Assembly (NCBI GenBank): GCA_963798775.1
Contig: CAWCUK010000004.1
Span: 186,001-250,000, forward strand
DNA from: CAWCUK01 sp963798775
GTDB taxonomy: Bacteria; Bacteroidota; Ignavibacteria; Ignavibacteriales; Ignavibacteriaceae
Length of the DNA stretch: 64,000 nucleotides
Reading direction: 5' to 3'
The notes below the pieces were generated by a model. It made no database searches. It was not told the origin of the DNA and saw only the letters and a program-made list of their open reading frames with translations. Made by a program: the position numbers and the translations under genes. Positions 19,473 to 28,611 of this stretch are shown here, in pieces (within the stretch, counting starts at the first letter, position 1; every line of letters begins with the position of its first letter).

Positions 19473-20909
19473 ATGAATTCAACCGTAAAAGAAAAATTAA
19501 AAAGTATTGTAGGCGCCAAAAATTTCTCCGATTCCGAAGAAGATAAATTATGCTATTCGTATGACGGAACTCCTATTTTTCAGCGGCTTCCCGAGGCAAT
19601 TGTTTTTCCGGAGAGCGAAGAACAGATTTCTGAAATAATGAAACTTGCTAATCAAGAAAAATTTAATATTGTTCCCCGGGGTTCCGGTACCGGATTAAGC
19701 GGTGGTGCAATACCGGTAGAAAATTGTGTTGTTGTTGTGCTTACAAAATGGAATAAAATTTTAGAAATTGATCCGCATAATTTAACAGCAACGGTTCAAC
19801 CCGGAGTTATAACCGCACGGTTTCAAAAAGAAGTAGAAAAAATAGGACTGTTTTATCCGCCCGATCCAGGTAGTATGAATATTTGCACATTGGGCGGGAA
19901 TGTTGCGAATAATGCCGGCGGTTTAAGAGGATTAAAATACGGTGTCACTAAAAATTATGTTCTCGGAACAGAAATGATTTTACCAAACGGTGATTTATTA
20001 AAAACCGGCGGTAAAAATGTAAAAGATGTAGCTGGTTATAATTTACGTGATTTTATAGTCGGCAGCGAAGGTACTTTAGGAATTATAACAAAAATAATAT
20101 TAAAAATTATTCCCATGCCTACAAAATCGGTAACACTGCTTGCGTATTTTGATAAACTAAAGGACAGCGCTCAATCGGTTTCTGATATAATTGCCGCTCA
20201 TATTACTCCGTGTATGATGGAATTTTTAGATCATACAACAATAAATTGCGTTGAAGATTATACTAAAATCGGTTTACCCAGGAATAGTGAAGCAGTTATA
20301 TTAATTGAATTAGACGGAAGAGGAAGTATTGTTGAAGAAGACGCTGATTTGGTGATAAATATTCTTAAAAAAAATAAAGCGACTTTTATTAGAAAAGCCA
20401 CCAACGCGGCAGAAGCATTAGAGCTAAAAACGGCAAGAAGAAGTGCTTTTAGCGCCTTGGCCAGAGTTAGTCCCACAACAATACTGGAAGACGCAACAGT
20501 ACCGAGAAGTGAACTTCCCATAATGATAGAAAAAGTAACGGAGGCGGCTAAAAAATTTGATATGCTTTTCGGAAATTTCGGGCACGCGGGGGACGGAAAT
20601 CTTCATCCCACATGTTTAACGGATGAACGAGATAAATCAAAAATAGAAGACGCGCATAGAGCTTTCGATTTTATTTTTAACGAAGCCATAAAATTAGGCG
20701 GTACAATAACCGGCGAGCATGGTACCGGTCTTGCAAAAAAACAATTTTTAGAACAAGTTGCCGGAATTCCGGGGGTTGAGATGATGAAGAAAATAAAATC
20801 AGTAATAGACGAAAATAATATTTTGAATCCGGGCAAAATCTTTTCAATAAGTCCCAGGTGCGAAGGAACCCTTCCCAGAAAAAGAGAACAAATAAAGGAG
20901 TTTCATTAA
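19473..20909 (+). CDS. FAD-linked oxidase, GlcD/D-lactate dehydrogenase type
   Basis: 478 residues. The N-terminal FAD-binding PCMH domain has PRGSGTGLSGGAIP, PPDPGS and GGNVANNAGG. The C-terminal cap contains FGNFGHAGDGNLHP and GGTITGEHGTG, ending in NPGKIF. The family oxidises glycolate or D-lactate and passes electrons to an iron-sulfur partner. A GlcF-like protein lies just downstream, so the two probably form one membrane-linked 2-hydroxyacid dehydrogenase. Which hydroxyacid is used cannot be decided. The stop abuts the TTG start of the next gene. Confidence 0.93.
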   Translation: MNSTVKEKLKSIVGAKNFSDSEEDKLCYSYDGTPIFQRLPEAIVFPESEEQISEIMKLANQEKFNIVPRGSGTGLSGGAIPVENCVVVVLTKWNKILEIDPHNLTATVQPGVITARFQKEVEKIGLFYPPDPGSMNICTLGGNVANNAGGLRGLKYGVTKNYVLGTEMILPNGDLLKTGGKNVKDVAGYNLRDFIVGSEGTLGIITKIILKIIPMPTKSVTLLAYFDKLKDSAQSVSDIIAAHITPCMMEFLDHTTINCVEDYTKIGLPRNSEAVILIELDGRGSIVEEDADLVINILKKNKATFIRKATNAAEALELKTARRSAFSALARVSPTTILEDATVPRSELPIMIEKVTEAAKKFDMLFGNFGHAGDGNLHPTCLTDERDKSKIEDAHRAFDFIFNEAIKLGGTITGEHGTGLAKKQFLEQVAGIPGVEMMKKIKSVIDENNILNPGKIFSISPRCEGTLPRKREQIKEFH

Positions 20910-21569
20910 TTGCCGCGTTTTATAGCTTTACTTTTCATTTGCTTAATTCCAATTAAGGCGTCCGCGCAAGATTCAATAAAAGTAAATGTAAATTTGAAGG
21001 ATTTTACATCAGCTTTAGTTGATTCTGTTTTTAATGAAATTGGAATTGATACTTCAAATATTTCCAAAGTTTATTTAAGCGCTAAAGTTTCGGATTGGCT
21101 AAAGCCTGATGAAAAATTTTCCGCGAATTATTTCGGCTGTTATGATTATTTCCGCTTTCAGCCAAATATAGAAAGCCGAATTGATCCAAAAGAACTTGAA
21201 TATGTTCTTTCTTTAAGTAAAAATGATAATAAAAATCTTTATATGTTTTTAGAAGATAATGATGTTAAAGGCGCTATTTTTAAAATATACACAGATAGCA
21301 ATAATGTGCCTGTTAAACTGGAACAATTGGGAACCGATATAAATATAAATTTTGCAAAAGTAGTTGCTGTTTCATACTATAAAAACGGCCGAATATCTTA
21401 TTACCACAATATTGAATGCGAGACTTTAAAAAATATTTCTGTTTATCGCTTCTTCTTTTATGATGGATATAAAATCGAAAAAGAAATTTATATCTCCGCA
21501 AGTAAATCATTACTAACATATAAAGAAATATTAAAAAGTAAGACAAAAACTAAAATCTATTACAAATGA
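20910..21569 (+). CDS. Exported protein of unknown function between GlcD- and GlcF-like genes
   Basis: 219 residues, starting at a TTG immediately after the upstream stop (zero spacing) and overlapping the next gene by four bases. A signal peptide (RFIALLFICLIPIKASAQ) is clear. The mature part has alternating hydrophobic strands (IYTDSNNVPVKLEQLGTDI, RISYYHNIECETLKNIS) suggestive of a beta-rich fold such as those of outer-membrane lipoprotein carriers, but I recognise no family. It has no lipobox. Tight packing implies co-expression with the hydroxyacid dehydrogenase; involvement in it is only inferred. Confidence 0.75.
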   Translation: MPRFIALLFICLIPIKASAQDSIKVNVNLKDFTSALVDSVFNEIGIDTSNISKVYLSAKVSDWLKPDEKFSANYFGCYDYFRFQPNIESRIDPKELEYVLSLSKNDNKNLYMFLEDNDVKGAIFKIYTDSNNVPVKLEQLGTDININFAKVVAVSYYKNGRISYYHNIECETLKNISVYRFFFYDGYKIEKEIYISASKSLLTYKEILKSKTKTKIYYK

Positions 21570-22897
21570 ATAAAGTAGAAAAAAATACTAAATTACTGGG
21601 CGTTCTACCAAATGACGATGTACTTTCACAATGTATACACTGCGGAATGTGTTTAGCTACTTGTCCCACTTATGAAATGACACAGCAAGAACGATCTTCT
21701 CCCCGCGGAAGAATAAAAATGATAAAATCAGTTGCAAGAGGAGAAATGGAAATAACTCCTCTTTTTGCTGAGGAAATGAGTTTTTGTTTGGATTGCCAGG
21801 CATGTGAAACAGCTTGTCCTGCCGGTGTAAAATACGGTTCGATGGTGGAAGCTGCTAGGGTTGAAGTTTCAAATGCCGGTTACGGAACCTGGTTTGGGAA
21901 ATTACTTAAAAATATTTCTCTAAAATTTATTTTGGCTTCAAATACTAATTTAAAATTTACTGCCAGACTTTTGTACATTTATCAAAAATTTGGGATTCAA
22001 AAATTTCTGCATTCTTCAGGGTTAATGAAACTTGTAGCTCCTAAACTTTCTGAAATCGATAAACTCGCGCCTAAAGTATCAGATAAATTTAGTGATTCGT
22101 TAATAAATGAAATAACCGAAGCAGAGGGCGAGAAAAAGTATAAGGTTGCGTTTTTAACCGGCTGTTTAATGAATGTAATGTACGCTGATATAAATAAAGA
22201 TACTGTTGATGTTTTATCTGCTTGCGGATGTGAAATTTTTACGCCAAAATCCCAAGTTTGCTGCGGTTCTCTTCACGCGCATAATGGTGATTTGGAAACT
22301 GCAAAAGAACTAGCTAAAAAAAATATAAAAGCATTTGAAGAACAAGGATATGATTATTTAATTTCAAATTCCGCCGGATGCGGAGCTTTTATGAAAGAAT
22401 ATGGTCATGTATTAGCAGATGATATAAAATATTCAAAAAGAGCTAAAAAATTTTCATCTAAAGTTAAAGATTTAACTGAATTTCTTTTCTCTATTAAAGA
22501 AAATTTGCCCTTTAAAAATCTTGAAGAGATTATAACCTACCACGATGCTTGTCATCTTGCCCATACACAAAAAGTGGTTGCGGAACCAAGAGCCGTTTTA
22601 AATTCTGTTCCGGGATTAACAGTAAAAAATTTAGAAGAATCAACATGGTGCTGCGGAAGCGCCGGCATATATAATATAGTCCGGTATGATGATTCTATGT
22701 TTTTTTTAGAAAGAAAAATGAAGAATATTAAAGATACTAGTGCAAATATAGTTTTGGCCAGTAATCCGGGGTGTATATCTCAAATACAATACGGTGCGCA
22801 AAAATTTAATGTTGATGTAAAAGTTCTTCACCCTGCAAGCCTTTTAAAGAAAGCTCTCCCCAAAAGTGCTACAGCACAAGAAGATAGAATAAAATAA
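21566..22897 (+). CDS. GlcF-type iron-sulfur protein with two CCG domains
   Basis: 443 residues. Two [4Fe-4S] motifs lie near the N-terminus, CIHCGMCLATCP and CLDCQACETACP. Two cysteine-rich CCG domains follow, with FLTGCLMNVMY...CCGSLHAHNGD and YHDACHLAH...CCGSAGIYN. This is the electron-transfer subunit arrangement of glycolate oxidase GlcF and related lactate dehydrogenase subunits. It pairs with the FAD-linked oxidase two genes upstream and should feed electrons to the quinone pool, which the ACIII operon downstream re-oxidises. Confidence 0.92.
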   Translation: MNKVEKNTKLLGVLPNDDVLSQCIHCGMCLATCPTYEMTQQERSSPRGRIKMIKSVARGEMEITPLFAEEMSFCLDCQACETACPAGVKYGSMVEAARVEVSNAGYGTWFGKLLKNISLKFILASNTNLKFTARLLYIYQKFGIQKFLHSSGLMKLVAPKLSEIDKLAPKVSDKFSDSLINEITEAEGEKKYKVAFLTGCLMNVMYADINKDTVDVLSACGCEIFTPKSQVCCGSLHAHNGDLETAKELAKKNIKAFEEQGYDYLISNSAGCGAFMKEYGHVLADDIKYSKRAKKFSSKVKDLTEFLFSIKENLPFKNLEEIITYHDACHLAHTQKVVAEPRAVLNSVPGLTVKNLEESTWCCGSAGIYNIVRYDDSMFFLERKMKNIKDTSANIVLASNPGCISQIQYGAQKFNVDVKVLHPASLLKKALPKSATAQEDRIK

Positions 22898-23172
22898 TTA
22901 CTACAATTGTACACATTAAATAACATTTCAAAGTTATTTTTATTGAATTTGTAATGATTATAAATAGAAGCTGATTCTTCATAAATTCCTTATAATTGTG
23001 TTTATTAACAATTTCTCCCGGTCATCTATAATGCTTCTATAAGGGGATAAAAACATACTAGAAATGAAAAAAATATCTCAAATTTATTCCATTAATTCTT
23101 TGTTTTATCTTCAATATTTTATAAGTTTAACGATCAAATTTTTATTAGATCTGAACGGGATCAAATCCCATA

Positions 23173-23192
23173 TATGCAAAGCGGTTTGCATA
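23173..23192. promoter_or_regulatory. Perfect inverted repeat TATGCAAA-N4-TTTGCATA
   Basis: Two 8-base arms separated by GCGG, 139 bases upstream of actA. The symmetry and length fit a dimeric repressor/activator operator or a small RNA hairpin. No regulator is identified. Confidence 0.5.
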
Positions 23193-23245
23193 GTAATATT
23201 GCCGCATAGGTATCTCAAAATTACATATACTATTTAAATTAATTA

Positions 23246-23279
23246 GCCGATGGAAAGTTTTGCTATTTCCGTCATCGGC
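23246..23279 (+). promoter_or_regulatory. Hairpin in the ACIII operon leader
   Basis: GCCGATG pairs with CATCGGC; the stem continues with GAAA/TTTC across a three-base bulge and closes on a short AT-rich loop. No T-run follows, so it is unlikely to be an intrinsic terminator. It could stabilise or regulate the operon mRNA. Confidence 0.45.
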
Positions 23280-23330
23280 AAATTTGGGATATTAATATTC
23301 TTTAACACAGCATGTAACTCTTAAAGGTTA

Positions 23331-23903
23331 ATGATGAAAAAATCTTTATTAGATTATACTCTCAGAATTCGCTTACCCATTACTATCTTTGTTGTACTTG
23401 CATCTTTTACTCTTACATATTTTGCTTCAAAAGCTGAGAGAGACGGTGTTGGTTATTCTCCTGATCAACCAATTCCTTTTTCTCATCAACTACATGCGGG
23501 GCAAATGCAGATTGATTGCCAGTATTGCCATACCGGGGTTGAAAAATCGAGGCACGCAATGGTTCCGCCGGTAAATACTTGTATGAACTGCCATAGTGTT
23601 GCAAGAAAAGATAGGCCGGCGATTCAAAAATTAACCAGCTATTATAATGAAGGTAAAGCCCTTCATTGGAAACGAATTCATAGGGTTCCGGATTTTGTTT
23701 ATTTCAATCATAGCGTACATGTTAATTCTGGAATTGACTGCTCCAGTTGCCACGGAGATGTACGCCAAATGCAAAAAATTGCGCAAATGAATTCTTTTAC
23801 TATGGCCGCTTGTTTAGATTGCCATAGGCATCCTCAGGAAAAACTGCCTTATTTAAAAAATGTTAAGAACGGTCCTGATAATTGTTATGCTTGCCATAGG
23901 TAA
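23331..23903 (+). CDS. actA: Alternative complex III subunit ActA, pentaheme cytochrome c
   Basis: 190 residues. One N-terminal membrane anchor (ITIFVVLASFTLTYF) precedes a periplasmic domain with five CxxCH heme sites: CQYCH, CMNCH, CSSCH, CLDCH and CYACH at the C-terminus. This is the ActA pattern of alternative complex III, which oxidises quinol and reduces periplasmic electron carriers. It is the first gene of a fourteen-gene respiratory operon. ATG codons at 23331 and 23334 are both possible, with AAAGG just upstream. Confidence 0.93.
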   Translation: MMKKSLLDYTLRIRLPITIFVVLASFTLTYFASKAERDGVGYSPDQPIPFSHQLHAGQMQIDCQYCHTGVEKSRHAMVPPVNTCMNCHSVARKDRPAIQKLTSYYNEGKALHWKRIHRVPDFVYFNHSVHVNSGIDCSSCHGDVRQMQKIAQMNSFTMAACLDCHRHPQEKLPYLKNVKNGPDNCYACHR

Positions 23904-23915
23904 TTAGGAGTAAAA

Positions 23916-24125
23916 ATGGAATTTCAAAAAATATTTGACAAAAAATTTAAAAGAAAAAAATTCTTTATCTCATTAGGTTCCGGTTTTGCCGGATATATGT
24001 TTATGAAAACTTTTCCTCTCAATTTATTAAATAAAAAGTCTTCAATAAAAGAAGAGGAAGAAGTAAGGGTTAAAATTAATCCCCTTGCCGTAAGTAGAAA
24101 AAAAATAGGTGTGAACAATGGCTGA
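23916..24125 (+). CDS. Small membrane-anchored protein between actA and actB
   Basis: 69 residues, in frame for translation: AGGAG lies seven bases before the ATG and the end overlaps actB by eight bases. Basic N-terminus FDKKFKRKKFF, one hydrophobic segment (ISLGSGFAGYMFM), then a charged, apparently soluble tail ending NPLAVSRKKIGVNNG. The layout resembles the anchor of a Rieske or other exported redox protein without the domain that would follow. Position and coupling suggest an accessory ACIII subunit or a truncated remnant; I know no named family. Confidence 0.65.
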   Translation: MEFQKIFDKKFKRKKFFISLGSGFAGYMFMKTFPLNLLNKKSSIKEEEEVRVKINPLAVSRKKIGVNNG

Positions 24126-27100
24126 TACTAAAGACGGAATGAATAACTCTAGTAACAACAATAAACCGGATTCCGACTATTGGCGAAGTATGGAGGAACT
24201 TTATAGAGATCCTACCGTCGTTGAGGCAAGTCATCACGAATTTAAAGAAGGTGCTACAGATGATTTTGAACCTTCAAAATTATCCGGAATTTCAAGAAGA
24301 AAATTTTTAGCGCTTGTCGGCGCTTCGGCCGCATTAGCAGGTGCCGGATGCTCTGATTATAGGGATAAGGGAGATATTATTCCTTATACCAAAAAACCTG
24401 AAGAAATAACTTTGGGTAAAGCCGATTATTACGCTTCAACTTGTACAGAATGCGGACATGCCTGCGGAATTTTAATCAAAACCAGAGAAGGGCGTCCTAT
24501 AAAAATTGATGGAAATCCGGATCATCCTGTTAGCAAAGGTAAAGTTTGCGCTAAAGGCCAAGCGTCTATTTTAGGTTTATATGACCCCGAAAGATTAAAA
24601 GCACCGTTAAAAAATAACGGCAGCGGAAGTTTTACTAAAACAACGTGGAAACAAGCTGATACAGATATTATAAACGCACTGAAAAATTCAAGTAAAGAAA
24701 TTGCAATAGTTTCGAATAGAATTGTTTCTCCGACCGCGAAAAGAGTAATTGATGATTTTACGGCAAAATATTCTGATACAAAAGTTTATTCTTATGAGGT
24801 ATTTAATGATCAAATAAGAAATGCGGCTTGGAAGAAAAGTTACGGTTCAGAAAAATATCCTTTAGTAAAATGGAATGAACCGAAGTATATCCTTGCCCTT
24901 GAATCTGATTTTTTGGGAATAGAAGGAAATAAAGTAGAAAATGCAAGAATGTTTGCCGAAGCCAGAGATTTAAATCATATAAAAAAATTTAATAGACTCT
25001 ATTCTGTAGAAGGAAATATGTCCGTTACCGGTATGAATGCCGACTATAGAATAAAACTCCGTCCTGATGCACAATTTGAATTTATTATGTGCCTTGTGAA
25101 TGAATTAAATAAAAAAGGCTTAGGTGCTGGCAGGGTAAATTCAAGCGAATATTCTCTAAAAGAATTCGCGAAAAAATATTCTCTTATAGAAAAGACTTTA
25201 AATTATTTGGTAAACGATTTATCCAAGCATAAAGGTGAATCATTTATATACGCCGGTGATGCGCTTCCGGAGAATGTTCATTTAGCGGTTAATATGCTCA
25301 ATGATGCATTAAACGGAGGGAAATTTTACAGAACCGATTCTTCTCAATTTGATGTTGTTCCGCTTTCAACTTTTAATGATCTTGAAAATTTAGTTTCAGC
25401 AATGAAGGCCGGTAGAGTAGGTGTAGTAATTCAATACGATGCAAATCCTGTCTTTAATTTACCGGATGATCTGGGTTATAAGGATGCGCTTAAAAAAGTT
25501 CCGATGGTAATAAGTTTAGTCGGGAGTGAAAACGAATCTTCTGCACTTGCTAAATATGTTCTGCCTATTCATCATACATTAGAGGCTTGGGGAGATTCAA
25601 AAACAAGAACAGGTTTTTATTCTCTTCAACAACCTGTAATTTCACCAATATTTGAAACTCGGCAGAAAGAGGCTATTCTTAACAATTGGACAGGCGGAAA
25701 TCCTGACGCGTTTAACGAAAAATCTTTTCATGATTATCTTCTGACCCATTGGGAAAAAAATATTTATCCAACATTAAATTCTAAATTAGATTTTAAACAA
25801 TTCTGGTTTGGTTCTCTTCACGATGGTGTTGTTATTACTCAAGAAAAAGCCGATGAAATCGGAAGTCATAATTCATCAGCGTTATCAGAACTTAATAAAG
25901 CCGCTGAACCAGCCGGTTTTACTCTAGTCATTAAAGAGAGTTATTCAACCGGAGACGGCAGGTTTGCTAACAATAGCTGGCTTCAGGAATTACCTCATCC
26001 GGTTACTAAAGTTACCTGGGATAATTTTGCTTCTATTTCCGATAAAACCGCAAAACGATTGGCTATAAAATCCGGTGATTGGATTGAGATTGAATTAAAC
26101 GGTAAAAAGAAAAAATTTCCCGCTTTTGTACAGCCGGGTTGCGCCGATGGTACTGTTACTATAGAATTAGGTTATGGTAGAACTAAAGTAGGTGTTGTTG
26201 GAAGTAAGGTTGGTTTCGACCCGACATTATTTATGAAAAAAAGTGGAGGACTTACTCCTTGGATTTATACTTCCGCTAAAATATCCGCTCCCGGAGGTTC
26301 ATATAATTTAGTTTCCGCGCAAGAACATCATGCTTTTGATGAAGCATTAACAAGAGATGTAGCTCAGAAAAGACATATAATTCGTGAAGGTACGGTTGCG
26401 GAGTATGAGAAGAATCCCGATTTCCTTCATGAAGAAGGAGAAGAAAAACACGAAAGTTTGTATGATCCTCATGATTATCCCGGTGTGAAATGGGGAATGT
26501 CGATAGATTTAAATAAATGTATCGGCTGCGGAGAATGTGTGGTTGCTTGCGTGGCTGAAAATAATATTCCTATTGTAGGAAAAGATCAGGTTGAAAAGGG
26601 AAGGGAAATGCAGTGGTTACGGATAGATCGATACTATTCCGGAACACCCGAAGAACCGGTTGTAAGTAATCAACCGATGCTTTGCCAGCAATGCGACCAT
26701 GCACCTTGCGAAAATGTTTGTCCGGTTGTAGCTACAACTCATAGCCCTGACGGATTGAACCAGATGATATATAATAGATGCGTCGGTACAAGATATTGTT
26801 CTAACAACTGCCCTTATAAAGTTAGAAGATTTAACTTCTTCAATTTCAGAGATCATTTCAGAGATCAGTACCAGGAAGCAAAATTACATGATTTAGTTTA
26901 TAACCCTGAAGTAACTGTAAGAAGCAGGGGAGTAATGGAAAAATGTACATTCTGTGTGCAAAGAACCATGGAAGCAAGAGAAAACGCTATTAGAGAAGGA
27001 CGTCCCGTTAAAGGATCGGATGTTACAACGGCATGCCAGGATGCATGCAATACGAACGCCATAAATTTTGGCGATGAGAATGATAAAGACAGTGAATTTT

Positions 27101-27210
27101 ATAAGTATAGAAATCATAAACTTGGATATTATGTGCTGGAAGATTTAAACGTGCGGCCGAATGTTACATATCTTGCTAAATTAAGAAATACTCATACGGA
27201 GGAAGTATAA
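24118..27210 (+). CDS. actB: Alternative complex III subunit ActB, molybdopterin-like plus iron-sulfur protein
   Basis: 1030 residues. A twin-arginine-type segment (SRRKFLALVGASAALAGAGC, about 60-79) directs export. The first ~680 residues of the mature part form a molybdopterin-oxidoreductase-like domain with a complete C-x2-C-x3-C-x27-C set (CTECGHAC...KGKVC). The C-terminal third is a ferredoxin-like domain carrying four cysteine groups (CIGCGECVVAC, CQQCDHAPCENVCP, CVGTRYCSNNCP, CTFCVQ...CQDAC). This is the ActB1-ActB2 fusion of ACIII, the electron path between quinol site and hemes. In well-studied ACIII the first domain has no Mo cofactor. Confidence 0.95.
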   Translation: MADTKDGMNNSSNNNKPDSDYWRSMEELYRDPTVVEASHHEFKEGATDDFEPSKLSGISRRKFLALVGASAALAGAGCSDYRDKGDIIPYTKKPEEITLGKADYYASTCTECGHACGILIKTREGRPIKIDGNPDHPVSKGKVCAKGQASILGLYDPERLKAPLKNNGSGSFTKTTWKQADTDIINALKNSSKEIAIVSNRIVSPTAKRVIDDFTAKYSDTKVYSYEVFNDQIRNAAWKKSYGSEKYPLVKWNEPKYILALESDFLGIEGNKVENARMFAEARDLNHIKKFNRLYSVEGNMSVTGMNADYRIKLRPDAQFEFIMCLVNELNKKGLGAGRVNSSEYSLKEFAKKYSLIEKTLNYLVNDLSKHKGESFIYAGDALPENVHLAVNMLNDALNGGKFYRTDSSQFDVVPLSTFNDLENLVSAMKAGRVGVVIQYDANPVFNLPDDLGYKDALKKVPMVISLVGSENESSALAKYVLPIHHTLEAWGDSKTRTGFYSLQQPVISPIFETRQKEAILNNWTGGNPDAFNEKSFHDYLLTHWEKNIYPTLNSKLDFKQFWFGSLHDGVVITQEKADEIGSHNSSALSELNKAAEPAGFTLVIKESYSTGDGRFANNSWLQELPHPVTKVTWDNFASISDKTAKRLAIKSGDWIEIELNGKKKKFPAFVQPGCADGTVTIELGYGRTKVGVVGSKVGFDPTLFMKKSGGLTPWIYTSAKISAPGGSYNLVSAQEHHAFDEALTRDVAQKRHIIREGTVAEYEKNPDFLHEEGEEKHESLYDPHDYPGVKWGMSIDLNKCIGCGECVVACVAENNIPIVGKDQVEKGREMQWLRIDRYYSGTPEEPVVSNQPMLCQQCDHAPCENVCPVVATTHSPDGLNQMIYNRCVGTRYCSNNCPYKVRRFNFFNFRDHFRDQYQEAKLHDLVYNPEVTVRSRGVMEKCTFCVQRTMEARENAIREGRPVKGSDVTTACQDACNTNAINFGDENDKDSEFYKYRNHKLGYYVLEDLNVRPNVTYLAKLRNTHTEEV

Positions 27211-28611
27211 GTGAATATTGATTATATAGATAAGTCGCCTGTTGACTATACCGTAGAACCACCGGTAGTAGAAGGCGGTTTAAGCCGTGCTGAAATTGAG
27301 GATTTGGTTGCGCGGCCGATGGACACTCGTCCAAACCGGAAGTATTTTATCGCAATAGGAATTTCGTCAACGGTTCTTTTATTCGGTGCCGTTTGTCTTG
27401 CAATTAGTTTCTATTACGGCATAGGTATGTGGGGTAATGATCAGCCGGTTGCCTGGGGATTTCCAATTATCAATTTCGTGTTTTGGGTAGGTATCGGTCA
27501 TGCCGGAACTCTTATTTCAGCTATTCTTTATCTCTTACGACAGAAGTGGAGAACAGCTATTGCTCGATTTGCCGAAGCCATGACTATTTTCGCGGTTATG
27601 TGCGCCGGTCTTTTCCCATTGATTCATGTTGGAAGGCCATGGCTTGCCGGATATTTAATTCCTTATCCTAATCAGCATTCACTTTGGGTTAATTTTATTT
27701 CACCTCTGGTATGGGATGTTTTTGCGGTTTCAACTTATTTTACTGTTTCTTTAGTTTTCTGGTATGTCGGTTTAATTCCCGATTTTGCAGTGTTAAGAGA
27801 TAGAGCAACTTCAAAAGTAAAGAAAACAATATATCAAATATTTAGTTTAGGCTGGAGGCATTCTAACCGTCAATGGATTCATTATGAAAAGGCATACATG
27901 ATTCTGGCCGGTCTGGCTACTCCGCTTGTACTTTCTGTGCATACTGTTGTTAGCTGGGATTTTGCGGTTGCGATCTTACCCGGATGGCATTCAACTATAT
28001 TCCCTCCGTATTTTGTTGCCGGAGCTATTTTTTCTGGTTTTGCTATGGTAATGACAGTTCTAGTAATTGTAAGAAAAGTTTTCGATATGGAAGACATTAT
28101 TACAATGAGTACTTTAGAGAATATGAATAAAGTTATTCTTCTAACCGGTTCTATGGTAGGTTATTCATACGCTACAGAATTTTTCTTCGCGTGGTACAGC
28201 GGAAATCCTGTTGAACAATTTGTGTTTATTAATAGAGCATTCGGGCCTTATGCTTGGGCTTACTGGATAATGGTAAGTTGTAATGTTTTATTCCCTCAGT
28301 TATTCTGGTTTAAGAGACTTAGAAGATCAATTCCGGTTATGTTTATAATCTCATTATTGGTGAATGTGGGTATGTGGTTTGAAAGATATGTTATTGTTGT
28401 AACTACATTGCACAGAGATTACTTACCCTCAAGCTGGGGAATGTTTCATGCTACAATTTTTGATCTTGGAATTTTAGCCGGCAGCTTTGGTTTATTTTTT
28501 ACATTGGTGCTTTTATTTGCAAAATCATTACCGGTAATTTCAATGGCCGAAGTTAAAGCAATGTCAGATGGCGCACAACCGGAGCATAAGCATCTAGGAG
28601 GAAATCACTAA
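27211..28611 (+). CDS. actC: Alternative complex III subunit ActC, NrfD-like quinol-binding membrane protein
   Basis: 466 residues, about ten membrane helices of the NrfD/PsrC family. Start is GTG directly after the actB stop, with GGAGG ten bases upstream. An N-terminal cytoplasmic segment with RAEIEDLVARPMDTRPN is typical of ActC. Helical regions include NFVFWVGIGHAGTLISAILY and ISPLVWDVFAVSTYF. It is expected to provide a quinol site facing ActB. The stop overlaps the next start by one base. Confidence 0.94.
   Translation: MNIDYIDKSPVDYTVEPPVVEGGLSRAEIEDLVARPMDTRPNRKYFIAIGISSTVLLFGAVCLAISFYYGIGMWGNDQPVAWGFPIINFVFWVGIGHAGTLISAILYLLRQKWRTAIARFAEAMTIFAVMCAGLFPLIHVGRPWLAGYLIPYPNQHSLWVNFISPLVWDVFAVSTYFTVSLVFWYVGLIPDFAVLRDRATSKVKKTIYQIFSLGWRHSNRQWIHYEKAYMILAGLATPLVLSVHTVVSWDFAVAILPGWHSTIFPPYFVAGAIFSGFAMVMTVLVIVRKVFDMEDIITMSTLENMNKVILLTGSMVGYSYATEFFFAWYSGNPVEQFVFINRAFGPYAWAYWIMVSCNVLFPQLFWFKRLRRSIPVMFIISLLVNVGMWFERYVIVVTTLHRDYLPSSWGMFHATIFDLGILAGSFGLFFTLVLLFAKSLPVISMAEVKAMSDGAQPEHKHLGGNH

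Larger units (their letters stand above)
22898..23330 (+). promoter_or_regulatory. Long intergenic leader before the ACIII operon
   Basis: 433 bases without a supportable gene. It holds a perfect 8-bp inverted repeat (TATGCAAA-GCGG-TTTGCATA, 23173-23192) and a second hairpin at 23246-23279, both listed separately. A looser pair, ATAGAAGC near 22963 and GCTTCTAT near 23032, is also present. It presumably contains the promoter and control sites of the respiratory operon; I could not place a -10/-35 pair with confidence. Confidence 0.5.

Noticed and set aside
23246..23279. Intrinsic terminator for the GlcF-like gene
   Set aside because: The hairpin is 350 bases beyond that gene and lacks a T-run.
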